From Syngnathus acus (taxonomy: Eukaryota; Chordata; Actinopteri; Syngnathiformes; Syngnathidae): a DNA stretch of 64,000 bases. The stretch spans positions 3,205,501 to 3,269,500 of the forward strand of contig NC_051104.1 in NCBI RefSeq assembly GCF_901709675.1. The letters are read 5' to 3'. Below are positions 10,745 through 24,286 of this stretch, in pieces (position 1 is the first letter of the stretch; the number at the start of each line of letters is the position of its first letter). The notes beneath the pieces were generated by a model, which saw only the letters and a list, made by a program, of their open reading frames with translations, was not told where the DNA came from and did not search any database. The translations under genes and the position numbers were made by a program.

Positions 10745-13700
10745 ACAAGGCACGAGTTAATGTCAAATATTTCAGAACATGTATTGACCGATCATACGGA
10801 GCAGTTGAACATAGGAAAAAAATATGCTCGCATGTCCAGTTGCATCGAGTACTGAGGTATCAGAAGGAGCTCAGTAGGCCATGACCGCCAACTTCAGGCC
10901 TGGAGTGGAACAGCACAGAACCTTCGTGACTCTTAAGCCTTGAACAAGACAAAGTCGAGCTGGCCTCGGATCTCGTTCGCGTTGCTGTGCCTACTCCAAG
11001 CGGCGACCTTAAACGCAACGACGACCGATAAACGGCTTTACGCGAGAATTTGTCCACCGCCGCGGACGTCTTAAGAAAAGATGACTCGAGCCCTTTTTTT
11101 TTCGAGTAATAAAAGCACGCGTGATAACAAACGTGTGAAAAGCAAATCTGGCATGTTTGTACAGCTAAAGCGATAACCGAGGATTAGGCGGGTGCACAGG
11201 CGCGCTTACTGCAATGCGGAGTTGACGCTCCGCAGGTGGGGCGGGAATTTTTACTGCACGCTAAACACTTTAAAAGATTAAGACGTTGCGCTGTCAGTTA
11301 ACACAGCACAGTCCAAAAGCAAAGTCGAAGGCCTCCTGATGAGAGGGAAGGCAATACCCACTTCAGGGCTTTTTTTCATTTTTCGAAAAAACTCACAATC
11401 GTAGTAGAGTCGCATTTCCAAGGTTGTAATTGAGCGAGTGTCTGTTACAATGCGCCAAAGTTACGATTTTTTTCCGGCGGGAATCGAGGCCTGGCAGTGT
11501 TTCCAAAGGTTCGCCCCGACGAGAAACTTTTTGCCCAAATTTTCTGCTCAAGTAAACGCGGCCTTAAATCTCGGGTAGACACCCAAGTCTTGTTTTTTTT
11601 TTTTGTTTTTTTTTTTACAGGCCGGATCTCCCCACTTAACTGGCATTGGTTTGACCTCGTAAACGCAACGCATCGATCACGTGTTATTAAATGTTTACAA
11701 GCCTTGCGAGCGCGGCACTCTTGCGTAAATTTATCACCCTGCTTAAGAGAGTACAGAACTCCGGAGTGGACTTGAATAAATCTGCCAGGTAGCGGCTGGT
11801 TCAGGGAGGCGAGGCCAAGAGAAATGGCGACGGGCACAACAGATCGTTTCCGCTGGTGTAAAAATATATAAATAAAAACGAAATTCTTAAGACCACAAAT
11901 TGTGATATGGTTGACTCGGTAATTCAATTTTGGAGCTTCAAATGGTCCGAGGGAAGTCGGAAGAAGGAGTCAAGCCAGGAGCATTCATCCGGGATCCCGA
12001 TAGCTAATGCAGAGCCCACCTCTGAAATCCACCCGGCCGTCACGCGGGTCCGGTTCGGGCCACCCGACTCCCCCTCGCAGGAGTTGGCCATCAGCTTATC
12101 TCGCCGGCCGGAGGGCATATTTAGCCTCAGGTGTCGACCTGAGCCAGCGAGACACGTAGACGCGTGGGTGGGATTACCTGCACGCCGCTCCCCATTTGCT
12201 AATCCCAGATCTGTCCCGCAAAGATTAGGAGTGAGGAAGTCAGCCACACGCAAAGCGAAAAAGTGGCACGCCGCCACCACTTCCTGCCGCACACCTGAAT
12301 CCGCCCCATGTTTGCTCCTCACGAATAAACATCCACAGGATCCAATCGCCTTAAAACGTTGCGCTATTTCCAGCATCTGCAAATGTTGCTCTCATTAGAT
12401 AATAATTTGTCCCTCAGCGAGGGAGGCAGGAACTTGTTTCTCTTCCCCGTCTGAGCGCAAACACGGCGAACGTGTCATCCCCAACATTTGATCTATTTGA
12501 TCCCAAGCCAGCGCCTCTGCTTGAAATAAACCTTCTCGGGGAATCCACTCTCTGCGAGATCGAGGCGAGACGTTATCAGTCAGGTTAGCGTTGTGTGGTT
12601 GGTGTGAAAAGTCTAAAAAAATAACGTCATGTTTGTTTGTGCTGTTTATAGAAATCGTTTCCCAAATGGCATTTTGGAAAGGCGAGCGAGCCGCTACTAG
12701 CCAGATTAAGCTTGCATTAGCTTTGTGCTGCCATGATCTGGAACAGGACCAAATTTCTATCAGAGATGTGCCACAACTTGAAAATATTTTCGTAAACGAA
12801 GACGTGGTTCCAAAACTAATTATTAGACGAAGCCAACGAGCCTCTAATAGCCCGATTAGCTGCTAAATGAGCGGATCGATGCTACTAAACATGAGCTATT
12901 CATTTGCTTGTCGGTGCAGAAAGCAACCGGGCCTCCAGAGGAGATCGAACGATATAAAAAATGTAAACAGACGCCCGACGGTCAAGCTTGCCATGTTTTT
13001 CTCGGACGCAAACAAAGCTTGGAGCTAATACGCTGGGCCAAACTAGCGGGCTACGCCGTGGGACTCATGCTCCATGAATTCCGAGTTAGAGGACGTAATG
13101 AGGCCTGCGGCGCCGGCAGCACTGTGTGAGCCATGAGGAAGCTTGAGGTGGACCCGCATACAGATCAAGGCGCTCGCCGTGTTTGGGAACAATAGCGCCT
13201 CTCCGCAGGGGAGCGTCTTGTGGCGGCGAGATTACGCCGGCTGACTCTGACGGATAATAAACGGGAGGAGAGAAAGAGCGAGCGAGAGAGGTTGTTTTGT
13301 GCCAACCGGAAATCAATACTCTCGAAAGCGCGTACGAGTAAGAGTCGCTCGTAATTAACTCAAGATTACCTCGCTCCGTACGGCTTTTATGGATCTTGCC
13401 GGACTCCGTGCGAGTGTTATATACGAGCAACGGCTGCCGACATTTGAATATAACGGGAAATGGCTAGCGCGCGAGCGCCTGCTTTTTTTGGGAGCAATGC
13501 ACGCATTCGTTTGATGAAACTCAATTTGGTTGGTTGCTAAGAGGCAAAAAAATCAAGGTAATTAGGCGCCGAGGTAACCATCCGTCTTTGTTTATTCATA
13601 GAAGCTATTTTTGTTCCGCTTGATCAAGTGCAGAACGAGGTCAGTTGGATTAATAAAAGAAAAATCTTTCTGCTGATAGAACGAAGCTATTTACAATTCA

Positions 13701-14465
13701 CAATATTGACACAAAACGACAAAAGCTTTCTTCTCTTTTATTTGCTATCTGACATCGCCGAAAGGCCGCCCGCCAAGTAGGACCGTGAATATTTCAGCGT
13801 GCTCGGCTTGCCCTTGTAATATCCGTTGGCGTTATTCCTGTCGTCGAGGACAAACGGCGGAGACGCAGGTGCGCCTCTCCTTCACGCCGATGACACGCGA
13901 CAATGTCAATTCCGACTGGGCACGCGCCGCGGGCACCATTGCTACATCGTCTCTCGCAAATTCCGCTGATGGGAAAAAGCCTCACCTGTCGTCTCGCGTT
14001 TGATCTAGCGCCGCCCCCGTCGCTCAGCGTGGGGGGGGCTTTCTCTTGACTCACTTTGTGTTAAATAGTGCACTTTATCCTCGAGCGCAACTGGAGTTGA
14101 CGGTGCGCGTGGGACCAAAACAAGGCAGGCTTATGCAGAGTTCAGCAGTAAAAGTTTCATTTGTTTAATTGGTCCCTCTCAATGCACGCAGGAACAAAGG
14201 AGAAGAAATTGGAGGAAGACTAAAAAGGCCTTTTTTTTGTGCTGAACAAAACACCCACTGAGGATTTCTTTGGGAAGAGATAATAGCTGCTAAACAGCCA
14301 TATGTCACCACAGTAAGCGGGGTCATTTGGCCATCCCATTCAAGACAACGCCAAGCCTTAAACCCCAATCCTCTAACCCTAAGCATTTCCAGAACCTAAA
14401 ATGTCAATCCCTGAAGGCTCCCCTGAAGTCTGTGAAGCAAGAGCTGTACGTCACAAACGCAAGTA
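10745..14465. other. Gene-free sequence
   Basis: Several open frames of 90-160 codons occur on both strands, but none carries recognisable family motifs and several overlap antisense, as expected by chance in GC-rich DNA. No RNA gene recognised. Confidence 0.5.
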
Positions 14466-14680
14466 GGGTCATTTGGGTTTTCGTCGGCCATTAAAATGTG
14501 CTCATAAAATTGCATTTATTGAGTGTGAAAAAGGTTTCGAGAGGCTCTGTTACAGCTGGGCCGGCCACCCAAAGAGCCGGCGGCAAATGCTGCCTGCCAG
14601 CAAGTGAAACCTTCAGAGCCGTGACTTTTCGTTATGTTCATCCATTAATCGCAATGCTTCTTTTATTGGACCTGCCATTC
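14466..14680 (+). repeat. Degenerate direct repeat, copy A
   Basis: Shares with copy B, in the same order: GTCATTTGGGTTTTCGTCGG, TTATTGAGTGTGAAAA(A)GG, AGCCGGCGGCAAATGC, GCCTGCCAG, GTGACTTTTCGTTATGTTC and TCCATTAAT. The parts between are diverged. It has no coding potential in common. Confidence 0.75.
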
Positions 14681-14811
14681 CGTCGGTAAAATGTAATTTG
14701 TCTGTCAATATTAGAAGTTAGCAACTTGGGTACACGGATAAGAAAATATGCGAAATTGTAAGCTCCAAAGAAAATCCCGATTTAAATGGCCGTATGTCAT
14801 TCGAATAAGTA

Positions 14812-15025
14812 GCGTTATCTGGATTTTTGTCAGCCGTTAAATGACTGTGGTATTTTGTTCCTAGTCGTGTTTATTGAGTGTGAAAAGGTGAGGAGAACGC
14901 GACTAAGGTCGAGCCACGGACACAGCCGGCAGCAAACGCCATCTGCCGGGAAGCCAAAGCGTTTGACCCGTGACTTTCCATAATGTTCGTCCATAAATAT
15001 CACTTTACTTTTCCACGGCCCAAGA
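14812..15025 (+). repeat. Degenerate direct repeat, copy B
   Basis: Counterpart of copy A at an offset of about 350 bp: GTTATCTGGATTTTTGTCAG, TTATTGAGTGTGAAAAGG, AGCCGGCAGCAAACGC, CATCTGCCGGGAAG, GTGACTTTCCATAATGTTCG, TCCATAAAT. Confidence 0.75.
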
Positions 15026-15445
15026 TGGTTGCGCAGGCGGAATACGGCGAGGCTAGAAAGGTGCATATCAAGGCGAATAAATTTCAACTTTTGCGCTCCC
15101 ATTTCACACAATGGGCAAAAGTTGTCAAGGCGGCAACGGAGGAGCTCCATCGTTTGCTCTGAAATATGAAGTACATCAAATCCATCTTGCTTCTTCCCGC
15201 CCTGTGTATCAAATGTCGAGCTCTTCTGGCAGCTCGCTCGGTGCCTCGCGGTCACTCGGCCCAGTCGGAACGTCAGAGGTCCGACTTGGATTTCATGCGC
15301 GGCTGCAAAAAGACACGATCGACCTCATCAATGATTCAAAAGGGGCGACGACACGCAAGCCGCTCTGGGTGTAGAAGAATGGCAGCCGACCATCGCATTC
15401 ACCCGGACAGAATCAGAGTTGCCATCAGTTTCACAACCACCAAGA

Positions 15446-15697
<252 letters not shown>

Positions 15698-15910
15698 ATT
15701 GTCTACATTGTGATGGCCAAACAACAGAGCTAACCAGATGTCAAACACCAACCCAAACATCAACCTTGATCTATAATCCTAAACCCAAGTCTCGCCCTAG
15801 CCTGGAATCGAACCAACAACATGAAGCCCTCACTCTATCCCTAAACTGAATTTTAAAACCCAACCAATAACCTACAATCCAATCCCTAGACCCCAAATTA
15901 AAAATCTTAA

Positions 15911-18837
15911 CCCAATCCCAATTTTGTCCACCCTTGATGAATTCACAAACACCACCTCACCCTCATCGAATATTCTCACCAGTCCGCATAGCGACTCGCA
16001 GGGGTGCCCACCATGATCACATTTTCACAGCAATCGGATCACAAAACTCTCACCAAGCGCACACATCATGGTGGGAAATGTTGAGACTTGTGCCGCCCCC
16101 CCGCCTTCTCCGCCTCTGGCAACGCTGCGGGAATCATCCGTAGACACACCGCCATACTCTTCCCCTCCGTCCTTCCACATGCACCTCATTCGAAAGACTG
16201 ACAGCGGTTACAAATCATTTCAGTTTTTCTGAAGGAGCCTTCTTCTGGTCTCAATGGAAAGTAACGTTATTTGCGTCCGCTCGGAACAACAGAGGCAATT
16301 AGCCCCGCGGCAGCGATTTTCATAGCTGTCGTCAACAAGTCGTCAGGAAAACCGTCGCGGGAGCAACCCTGCGATCGATAGTCGGCTAACCTTTCTGGTC
16401 TTGTTGTTGTTGTTGTTGTTGTTTTTTACTTTAATGGGGAGGTGGACTTGTGCGAGTGAGATCTCCTGGCGTGCATTAATAAATCATCTGCGGGATGGAT
16501 CCGTGCGTGTTTAGTACCATCATCCGCCTTTATAGGCTTGTTTACTGTTCTAATAGCACTTCAGCGCCTCTCGACGGAGCCTTTGCCCGGCCTTTATTCA
16601 AGAGCTTTGTACTTTTTTAATGGCGGAGTTCGGCAAGTTCCTCTCACTTGACCTGCCGACATAAAGAACGGGAACGTTGACGGCAGGAAAATCGCAACGA
16701 GAGCTGCAATTGCCGAAGATGGCGGACTGCAAATGAGCCGGCGCTGACCGCAAAAGAAGCTGCAGGAAAGATTATAAAGGCGGGAGGAGGGAGAGTGGAA
16801 GTGGCTGTTTTCGAATTGGACAAGGCCGCCAAAAAAAACTCTTGTCCTCACTTCCGCACAGTTCCTTGACATCAAAGATGCCAACGCAGCCTTTTTGTAT
16901 TAGACAAGGCATTGGCCTGATCCTTGAATGAATTTGTCAATCCGGTTGTGCGTGTTGCTATGGCAACGATGCGCAACCAACGTCAACTCCCCCCCCCCTC
17001 CAATTGAAGTAGCGGCGGTCAGGGAAAATGATGTCAACAATATAGAAACCGCACTTGCATTTCCTGGTGAAAAAACCGTTTTACTCCGTCCCTCTTTGAG
17101 AGTCCAATTAAGCCATGTAGAAAGCGCGGGCGTTCATGTTCCATTGCTCGTCCGACCGGTTGCCGTCAATCAATTAGTCAGCCAGTCGTGTCCGAGCCGC
17201 CTCCGTCGCCTTAGGCCAGCTGTTGAGTCTACCCGTGAATTCGGCCGTTCCTTTGCTCTGCCTCGCTGGATCCGAAGACTAACTCCATGAATAATGAACG
17301 CCTCCCTGGAAGAGAGAGAAGGATGGAGAGGAAGGGAGGGGGGGGAGCGAGGTCCTTAAGGAGCAACAGCATGATGGAGAGCAGGGAGGGGAGGGCAACT
17401 TGTTAGTGTTCCCTCATCAATTAGACCGTGGAGGAGAAATCAACAGGATGGAGAAGCGATGCGTCATGGAGGCGAAGAGGATGGGGGGAATCATTACAGA
17501 GAGGCGGGAGGGGGGGAGGGAGGGGTTGGTGGTGGACAAGATCTATAAAGTAGAACGTGCCGGTTGAGGTTGTTGAGTAGACACAAAAGGCGAGCAGGAA
17601 GTGAGCCATCTTTCAGTACGACAAACACAATGTGAGCTTGTCATTGCACACGCGAGCAGATTCTCCGGACAACCACAACCTGATCTGAGAATGGCGCCGA
17701 CATTTCCGAGTTAGTCGAGATTGATTTGAATCTGCGCAACTTTTGGCGGCTTCGTGCTAGTCGTGTTGACCTGCATTGCCGTTGCGGGTTTTCCTGTCGC
17801 TCTTACATACCTGCGTCCATTTTTTTTTTATGCGAGTCTGCATTGATGTGGCACAATTTCAGAATTCAATCTTGCTTTGGGGATTGACGGCGTGCTGATT
17901 TCTATATTCCCGCAATACTAAAATTGTCACGCTTTGCGTAGGACGAGGACGACGAAGCTTTCAGCTCACACGGCCACGCGGCGAGACCCGGCCTGTCGTT
18001 CTCACCCAACATGTTGACGCTCAAGGAGGGAAGTGTTTTTGTCAGCGGTTGAGGCGTTGTTGGAAATCAGCGAGGAGTGCCAGCCGTGAGCTTCAAATAC
18101 TGTTTACGCTTCCCGCAAACAGAAGCTCCGTAGGCAGTAGCGTCCGTACGTGATTGGATCGGGTTGTTTGTTTGCTTTTTTAATCTTCTCGCCATTGAAT
18201 TGTCAGCGTATCTGTCACAGCCGGTTATTTTCTTCCACGGAAATAGATACCTAGGTGGGATGTGATTTTTATTTAGCAATAACAAAACATCGAAGGGCAA
18301 GTAGACCAACAATCTCTTTTTGTAGATGTGACCAACGCAGAAACCTTCATGCATTAAATCAGACCCACTTGCTGAATAAATGCTCAGACAATTTTTTTTT
18401 GTCATGCGGTGAGTTTTTACTGTCTGCAGCAGTTGTAGTACCACAGCTGACCTGTGAGAGGCACCACCGTGCCACAGGGCTTGTAGACTGCTGGGAAATG
18501 CTCGCAGAAAGAGAAGAGAGTCAGGTTAGCGGGCGCTCCCTGAATGAGTATTTTTTTTTCCACATCGCGGTCCGCCGTCGCAGTCAATTAAAAAAATCAC
18601 ACCTTACGAGAACAAAACAAAATTGGTTTTGGTGAACACTTGTGCACACTACACTACTGTATTTTTGCCTACTCTATTCCTTGAGGTGCTACTCGGTGTA
18701 AAAAGTTTGTTTCGGAGCGTTTCCCTAAAAGTCTGCAAATTGGATTTTGTGTGTGCGTGCGGAAAATTAGAAAGGGATAACATATCACTTGCTGATCACT
18801 ATCTCATATCATCACGTGTTAACAGAGAAAGCGACGA
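15911..18837. other. Gene-free sequence
   Basis: Contains a (TTG)n tract at 16401-16421 and a G/A-rich stretch at about 17305-17535 with many GGGAGG motifs. No coding exon recognised. Confidence 0.55.
16401..16421 (+). repeat. (TTG)n microsatellite
   Basis: Seven TTG units. Confidence 0.9.
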
Positions 18838-18925
18838 GCAGATGAGGGAGGAGATAACGGAAGAGGTAAGGGAGGATGAAGAGGAGGAGGTGAGATGGAG
18901 AGAGGAGAGGAGAGGGAGAAAGAGG
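18838..18925 (+). promoter_or_regulatory. Purine-rich GAGA tract with GC box upstream of the putative cdh18 first exon
   Basis: About 90 bases are almost entirely A and G on the + strand (GAGGAG and GGAGAG runs), ending in a GC-box-like GAGGCGGGGC near 18920. It sits at the 5' edge of the CpG-rich block. GA-rich tracts next to CpG-island promoters are common in vertebrates. The promoter role is inferred from position and composition; no TATA box is evident. Confidence 0.4.
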
Positions 18926-19720
18926 CGGGGCTTGAGCGCCGATTGACGCGAGAGGCGACCAGTGAGGAGCCGCAGGAGCCTCTGGCTGGACTCGCTCGTC
19001 CCGCAGCCGCCATCCGCGCGCGCACACACGCGGGGAACCAGGCAGAGGACCACCGCAAAGAGGGAGGTGATGGACAATACCCTGAGGGGGGGCGTCTTCT
19101 GGCTTTTTAGGCGGGACCTCGCTGAGGTAAGTTTATTTTCCCAATATTTCAAGTTTTTATACGCGTGCATGTCTGGGAATAAAACCCAAATGTTGCGCGG
19201 GAGAACTTGAGGGATGAGGAGGGCAGTGCGCACTTTTCACACCTCATGATGATAAAAGCAGACGCCCCTCATTCTCGTCCTCAGCGTGCGCGCGCGCGTG
19301 TGTCGAAACGAACGAAGGGCGCGCTGCTGACCGCGGTTGCTCGCGTGCTTGGTTGCTTGTGCGCGTGCACGTCGGGAGTTGGAAGATGTCCCACGTCAAT
19401 TGCTGCATGAAACCAAAGAAGAGAGAGTGAGTGAGTGAGTGAATGCTGCAGCCTCCACTGCAAAGGAGAGAACGCCTCAGTGGGTCTGCGTGTGCGTGCG
19501 CGCGCGCGCGCGCTCAACCACCGTCCCCGGTAAATGTCACGTTGATTGGCTTCCACTCGCTCGTGCGCGTTTCGGCGCAGCACGCAGAGGAGTTTGGTGA
19601 CTTTGGCGAACGTGTTACATGTGCGCCGCTCGCAAAGAGCGCGGACACTCATGCGCACGGCACGCACACAGGACACTCCATTAGGTACACCCGCATCACA
19701 TCGCAAATGTTGCCTTTGCA
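18920..19720 (+). promoter_or_regulatory. CpG-rich block, candidate cdh18 promoter
   Basis: CpG density rises sharply here relative to flanking DNA, with many CG dinucleotides, CGCG runs, and an alternating GC stretch at about 19495-19512. A GC box lies at its 5' side and a consensus splice donor at 19127. It lies about 5.4 kb upstream of the cdh18 start codon, with no other gene recognised nearby. This is what an unmethylated CpG-island promoter looks like in sequence. The transcription start is not determinable; I place it loosely near 18930-18990. Confidence 0.5.
18930..19126 (+). other. cdh18: Candidate non-coding first exon of cdh18 (5' UTR)
   Basis: The segment ends in GAG followed by GTAAGT at 19127, a perfect donor consensus, and no competing gene is nearby. 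Type II cadherin genes typically have non-coding 5' exons before the ATG exon. An ATG at 19070 opens a frame that runs exactly to the donor in phase 0 and would continue into the next exon. The 5' boundary is a guess based on the promoter features. RNA evidence would be decisive; the exon itself is an inference. Confidence 0.4.
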
Positions 19721-22700
19721 AAGAGTCGCTAAGGGAGGTTGAGGCTTTTCGTTAAGGCAAAGAAAGAATTCAAACATGGCATTGACAACATAAAAGCAGA
19801 ACAATCACGTTCAAATCGCATAATCGCACCTTTGATTTGCACTGTGCACAAAATATTATGTAATGTTTAGGATAGTGTGAATGCTGGAAATTTCAATATA
19901 ATGGGAGGAATGGGTGTGACTTGTGATGGTAAAGCCATCCATCCCACCAAAATAATCGGAACAGTTGCTTTTAGTCACATAATAGAGATTTAATCAATGC
20001 CTGCGCAAACAGCGTTTTGTTAAGAGCCCTTATGCATTCAAAATATTTGCATGACAATTATTGGGTTTGATGGGTTGGGTTAGGGTTTTGCAACAAAAGG
20101 CTTGATTTCATAGCTCAAGCCTTAATTGCTTTGTATTCATAAAAAAAAAGCATAATCATGGAAAAGAAAATTAACAATTGCCTCACTGTCTCATATGCCA
20201 ATCGGGCATCCATGCTAGCATTAGCATCACTAAGATTCATTTACAAAGATGAACTAATTCCCAAATTTTAAACTTTTCTCTGTTCAGCTTGCTCATGTGT
20301 GAGTTTGGGCGAGTTTGCCAATCCATCAGTTTGCCTTTAAAATGCTGGTTGGCAATTTTTTTGTTAGAATAGACAAAATCGTGGGAATTCACGCAAATTC
20401 ATGGGGAGAGTGAGGGATTCTTTTGGCAATTTTATTTACTTTTTGGATTCCAAATGTTCACGTTTGACTTTTCCGACGCTCGAACAAAGACGTCATTGGT
20501 AGAAGATAATCAATTGATTGTGTCATTGACACCCCATCGCCCCAAAAGTTTTGAATTGCCTCTTGATGTAACAAGTGACTTATTTCCTTGGCACGGAAAT
20601 GCCACAAGATGGCGGCCCAGCGCTGCTCACGTCGCCACGATCAGCAAATATTTGAGCACACGTACTGGCGCCACATCTTCAACTCGCTAAGATCTGCACT
20701 GAGGGGTCAATCAGCAAGACGGCCTCCATTTCTCCTTTCTTGCTTCTCCTTTTCACATCTGCAGAGAAGGATCGTCTTTGACATGAGCGGCCCTTTTGAC
20801 TCGGCTCGGCCTTTCTGACGATGTGGGAGATCTTTTGTGAGCCGGCGCGCTGATATAATCACCCGTGAACATTCCCTTGCCTGCAAAGGCCGGCGGGCTA
20901 ATTAGAGCCCTATTAGGCTTAACCAAGGCGAGGCAGGATGGAGTTGGACGAGTGGACTTGAAGAGTGGAGACTTGCTGAGCGCCGGTGACGTGTGGGAGG
21001 TGAAATGTTACGCCGGTGTCGCGGCGCGCTTATCCCATTAGTTTTGCTTGCGCGCCCGAGCTGCCGCAAGAAATTCATTTCACTTGACTGGCTTCAAAAT
21101 CGTCAATTACCTCCTACGGAAATCTATGCTGGCGACGTCTACCTGTTGCTATTCTTAGCGGCTAACGTTAATTTTGTGTCCTGACGTTCACACAGAGAAA
21201 ATTTGTGAGTAGATTGAGATGCTCATCAAATCAGTGGTGGGAATTCCCTGCATATTTGTAGTTTGGTAGCACAGCAAACCACCAAAAGGGGCTGGCTGAA
21301 CTTGAAAGAGCACGACGGGGAACTCCCGCTTAGTTGTTTCGGTAGCAGCGAGCCCAAAATCCGCAAACTGTTGTCAGGCAGAACGGAGTCAAGCAATCTG
21401 ACAAGGAGATCTTCAGCCACCAAAGCTCAACCATTGACTCCCTATATGGAAAGCGGACAGGATGGCCACCAGAGAATGCACGTCACGGCACACGGCGGTT
21501 ATCACTTCCCATTTTACCGCAACCACATCAAAGGTTTGAATCATTTGGGAAAATCTGCCGAGGCATAAGCGGCAGCACTTGTCCAAGTCGATGGCTTTCA
21601 TGTCTCTGCTCAAAAGGGGGCATGTTAGCACGCTGTCTGGGGATCTCCAAGCTGCGCTGTGACGCTTCTTTTTTTGTTGGAATTGCATTCTGGAGTTCAT
21701 TCTCGGGGAATCGCTCCGTTATTGGTTCTGTGCATTAAAGGGTCCGTCATGGGCGTGCCCCGTTGGGTCGCTGCATCGTGGGAAGTGTGCAGTACGCATC
21801 AATGCATTACCGGAGTCAGTTTCTTTTCGGATCGATGCGTCACGAGAATGAGGTGTAATGGACTTGTACCTCTCTGCGTTTCGTCTATTTACAGAGCGGA
21901 GATGCCCGTCAATGGATTCCGCTTTCAATTTGGCAATTTCTGATTGACGTGGCGACAAATGACACTATTTGTTGAATTTGTCTCTCTGGTAAACGTCAGT
22001 CATGCAAACTCACATCTTGTCAAGTCAACTGCTTTTGTTTTTCTCACCACTAAACCAAGGAGCCCCGGGACCATCCGCCGTCGGGTCGATACGGCTCCGA
22101 AGCGACGCTGACCGATGATCAATGACGCCAGCATGTAAACAATACGTGGCGGATCCATTTTAACACGGAACTATTAGTGTCACGTAAACAGCGCATGCTG
22201 CTGATGAGCCTCCTCGCTTACTCTCTGCATAATTGCCCCTCCCTGTTTTTTTTATAGCTTGATGTGTGTCTTTTCCAAACATGCAAAGTGAGACACAGCC
22301 CGACGCGCTGCATTAATAGTTAATGTCCTAAGAGATGAGCCTCGTTGTGTTTTTTGTGTCTCTCATTGCAATTGAGGCCTTTTAAATGGCTCTTAAAGGA
22401 TTTGCCGTCGTTATGTAACCGCAGCACATAGCTGCTCGCCATTCTGAAGCGTGAAGACGTGTCCAGCGTGTTTGTGTGTGTGTGTGTGTGTTTATCACTT
22501 TCAGCACTCCTCCGGTCCAGGAGAGTGAGAACTATTGCATAAACTGCTCATTTTCATGATTTACATGTTTCATTTCCTTTTTAAGAGCATGAATAAATTG
22601 GATTATTTGGTGGTGTCGTCCCAACGCAGCAGAGGCGGAAAATTGCAATTATCAACAAATCACTTGAGGAAGGAAATCATCATTTAAAAAAAACTCTTCA

Positions 22701-24286
22701 CGAGGATTCCGTGTATCCATTTTCAATTGTGCTGATTCTGTAACGCTGCTCAGTAGGAGCCAATGAAGACGATCTATTGCGGGAAAAAAAAGTTCTAGTG
22801 CTGATCCAAAACACAACCCTCTCTTGAAATTTTAATTCCAAACCTTCAAACTGTAGTTCTGCACTATAATCGGAAGGCTTGATTTGGAACCGGAACCGGA
22901 AATTCCAACCCCAAAGACATCCGGTCTCGTCTGGTAATCTTAATCTCAGTCGATTTCCTGCAAACTCCGGTTTTGAGCAAGCAACGTAGCGCGGCACGAC
23001 GCCGATCAAACCTGTCACCGGCCGCCCGACTGGCACTTGACACGCAAGAACGAGCGGAGGCGATGTAATTGGAGCGAGGCCGGCGCTCCATAATGGGGCG
23101 TGGGAGAAGCAGCGAACGGCTGCACTAATTCAAAGATGGCCGAGGGCGACGATGGCGATCAGGATGAGGATGATGAGAGCCAGTGAGGGGCATCCACTCC
23201 CTTCTCATTCCATCCTTAGTCCAGTTCAAACGACAATGACACGAAAATAAGACGCTCGACTGAGTTGTTATTTCTTGCCAGTGTAGTCCTTCACTGGCAG
23301 CCATATTTAAAAAAAATCCTACAAAGTTGCTTGTTTAATTATTGAAGATGTCATTTCTGACCCAGAGAGAGGTTCCTGCCATGTGAGAAGATGCACGCTT
23401 CTCCACAGGTGCACCTTCACATGCCCCAGAATAGCAAAACAGAGGTGTGATGTTACACCTCGGATCAGGTTCTGGAAAGACATTTCAAAAGCAAAAAATC
23501 CTAAACTTCTACCATCCATCCCAGAAAGTGTTAATTGTCTCATCAACTCTTCTCCGCCGCACGCGGGGTGTCGGATTAGCGGGCAAAAGGCGGGATTTGG
23601 GTGCCGCTCTACCTTTGCGGACGACAATCCGGACGCAGATTACACGTGTTGTCGAGTGTTTATCCCCGGCCGCTATAATCCAACGCAATTTACCTTCCGT
23701 CAGGCCGCAGCTGGCGTCGGCAAATGGCCTTCAACAGGCGAAGCGGCGCCTCCTTAACGTCGTTAACAAGTGTCATGCGGGATTAGCCGTGGTGTTTAAG
23801 CCAAAATCTAATCAACACATATCTGAATTATTCATAAACACCAGGAAATAATTCAGCCATTATCGCCGAGCAGCGTGTGGCGGTTGCAAATTACGTGGCA
23901 GTCGACATTTGGATCTCGTGACAAAATAAATATTATAATTCACGATATCTTTCCGAAAGAAGCAAAGAATTACCATATCAAAACAAATTCTGCATCAACA
24001 AAATTCTACTGACAACGATTTGTAGTTTTTGCTTACTGATGCCGTTTGATGATGTCACTGTCCATTATTATGGGATGCAGACATCAACAACCTTGGCGCC
24101 TTACCTTTAATAGAGTGGTGTCAGGGAGCATCTGATGAATGACCTTGGCCCGAAGCCATCAGTCAGCGAGACCCAAGATCTCGGACATCTTCACTAGATA
24201 CCGCCGCGCCGGGTTCGAGACAGCCCACGAGACTTGAACGAGACTTGGATGAGCAATCGTGTGTTTTTTTTTGCTCTCTCCTGCAG
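19127..24286 (+). other. cdh18: Putative 5' intron of cdh18 (5.2 kb)
   Basis: Runs from the GTAAGT at 19127 to the T-rich CTCTCCTGCAG acceptor at 24286. Contains a TG microsatellite (22473-22491). No coding exon seen. Whether it is one intron or contains more non-coding exons cannot be told from sequence alone. Confidence 0.4.
22473..22491 (+). repeat. (TG)n microsatellite
   Basis: About nine TG units. Confidence 0.92.

Noticed and set aside
11445-12398. Overlapping 150-160-codon frames on both strands
   Set aside because: Mutually antisense, without recognisable motifs, conserved residues or splice context; expected by chance in GC-rich DNA.
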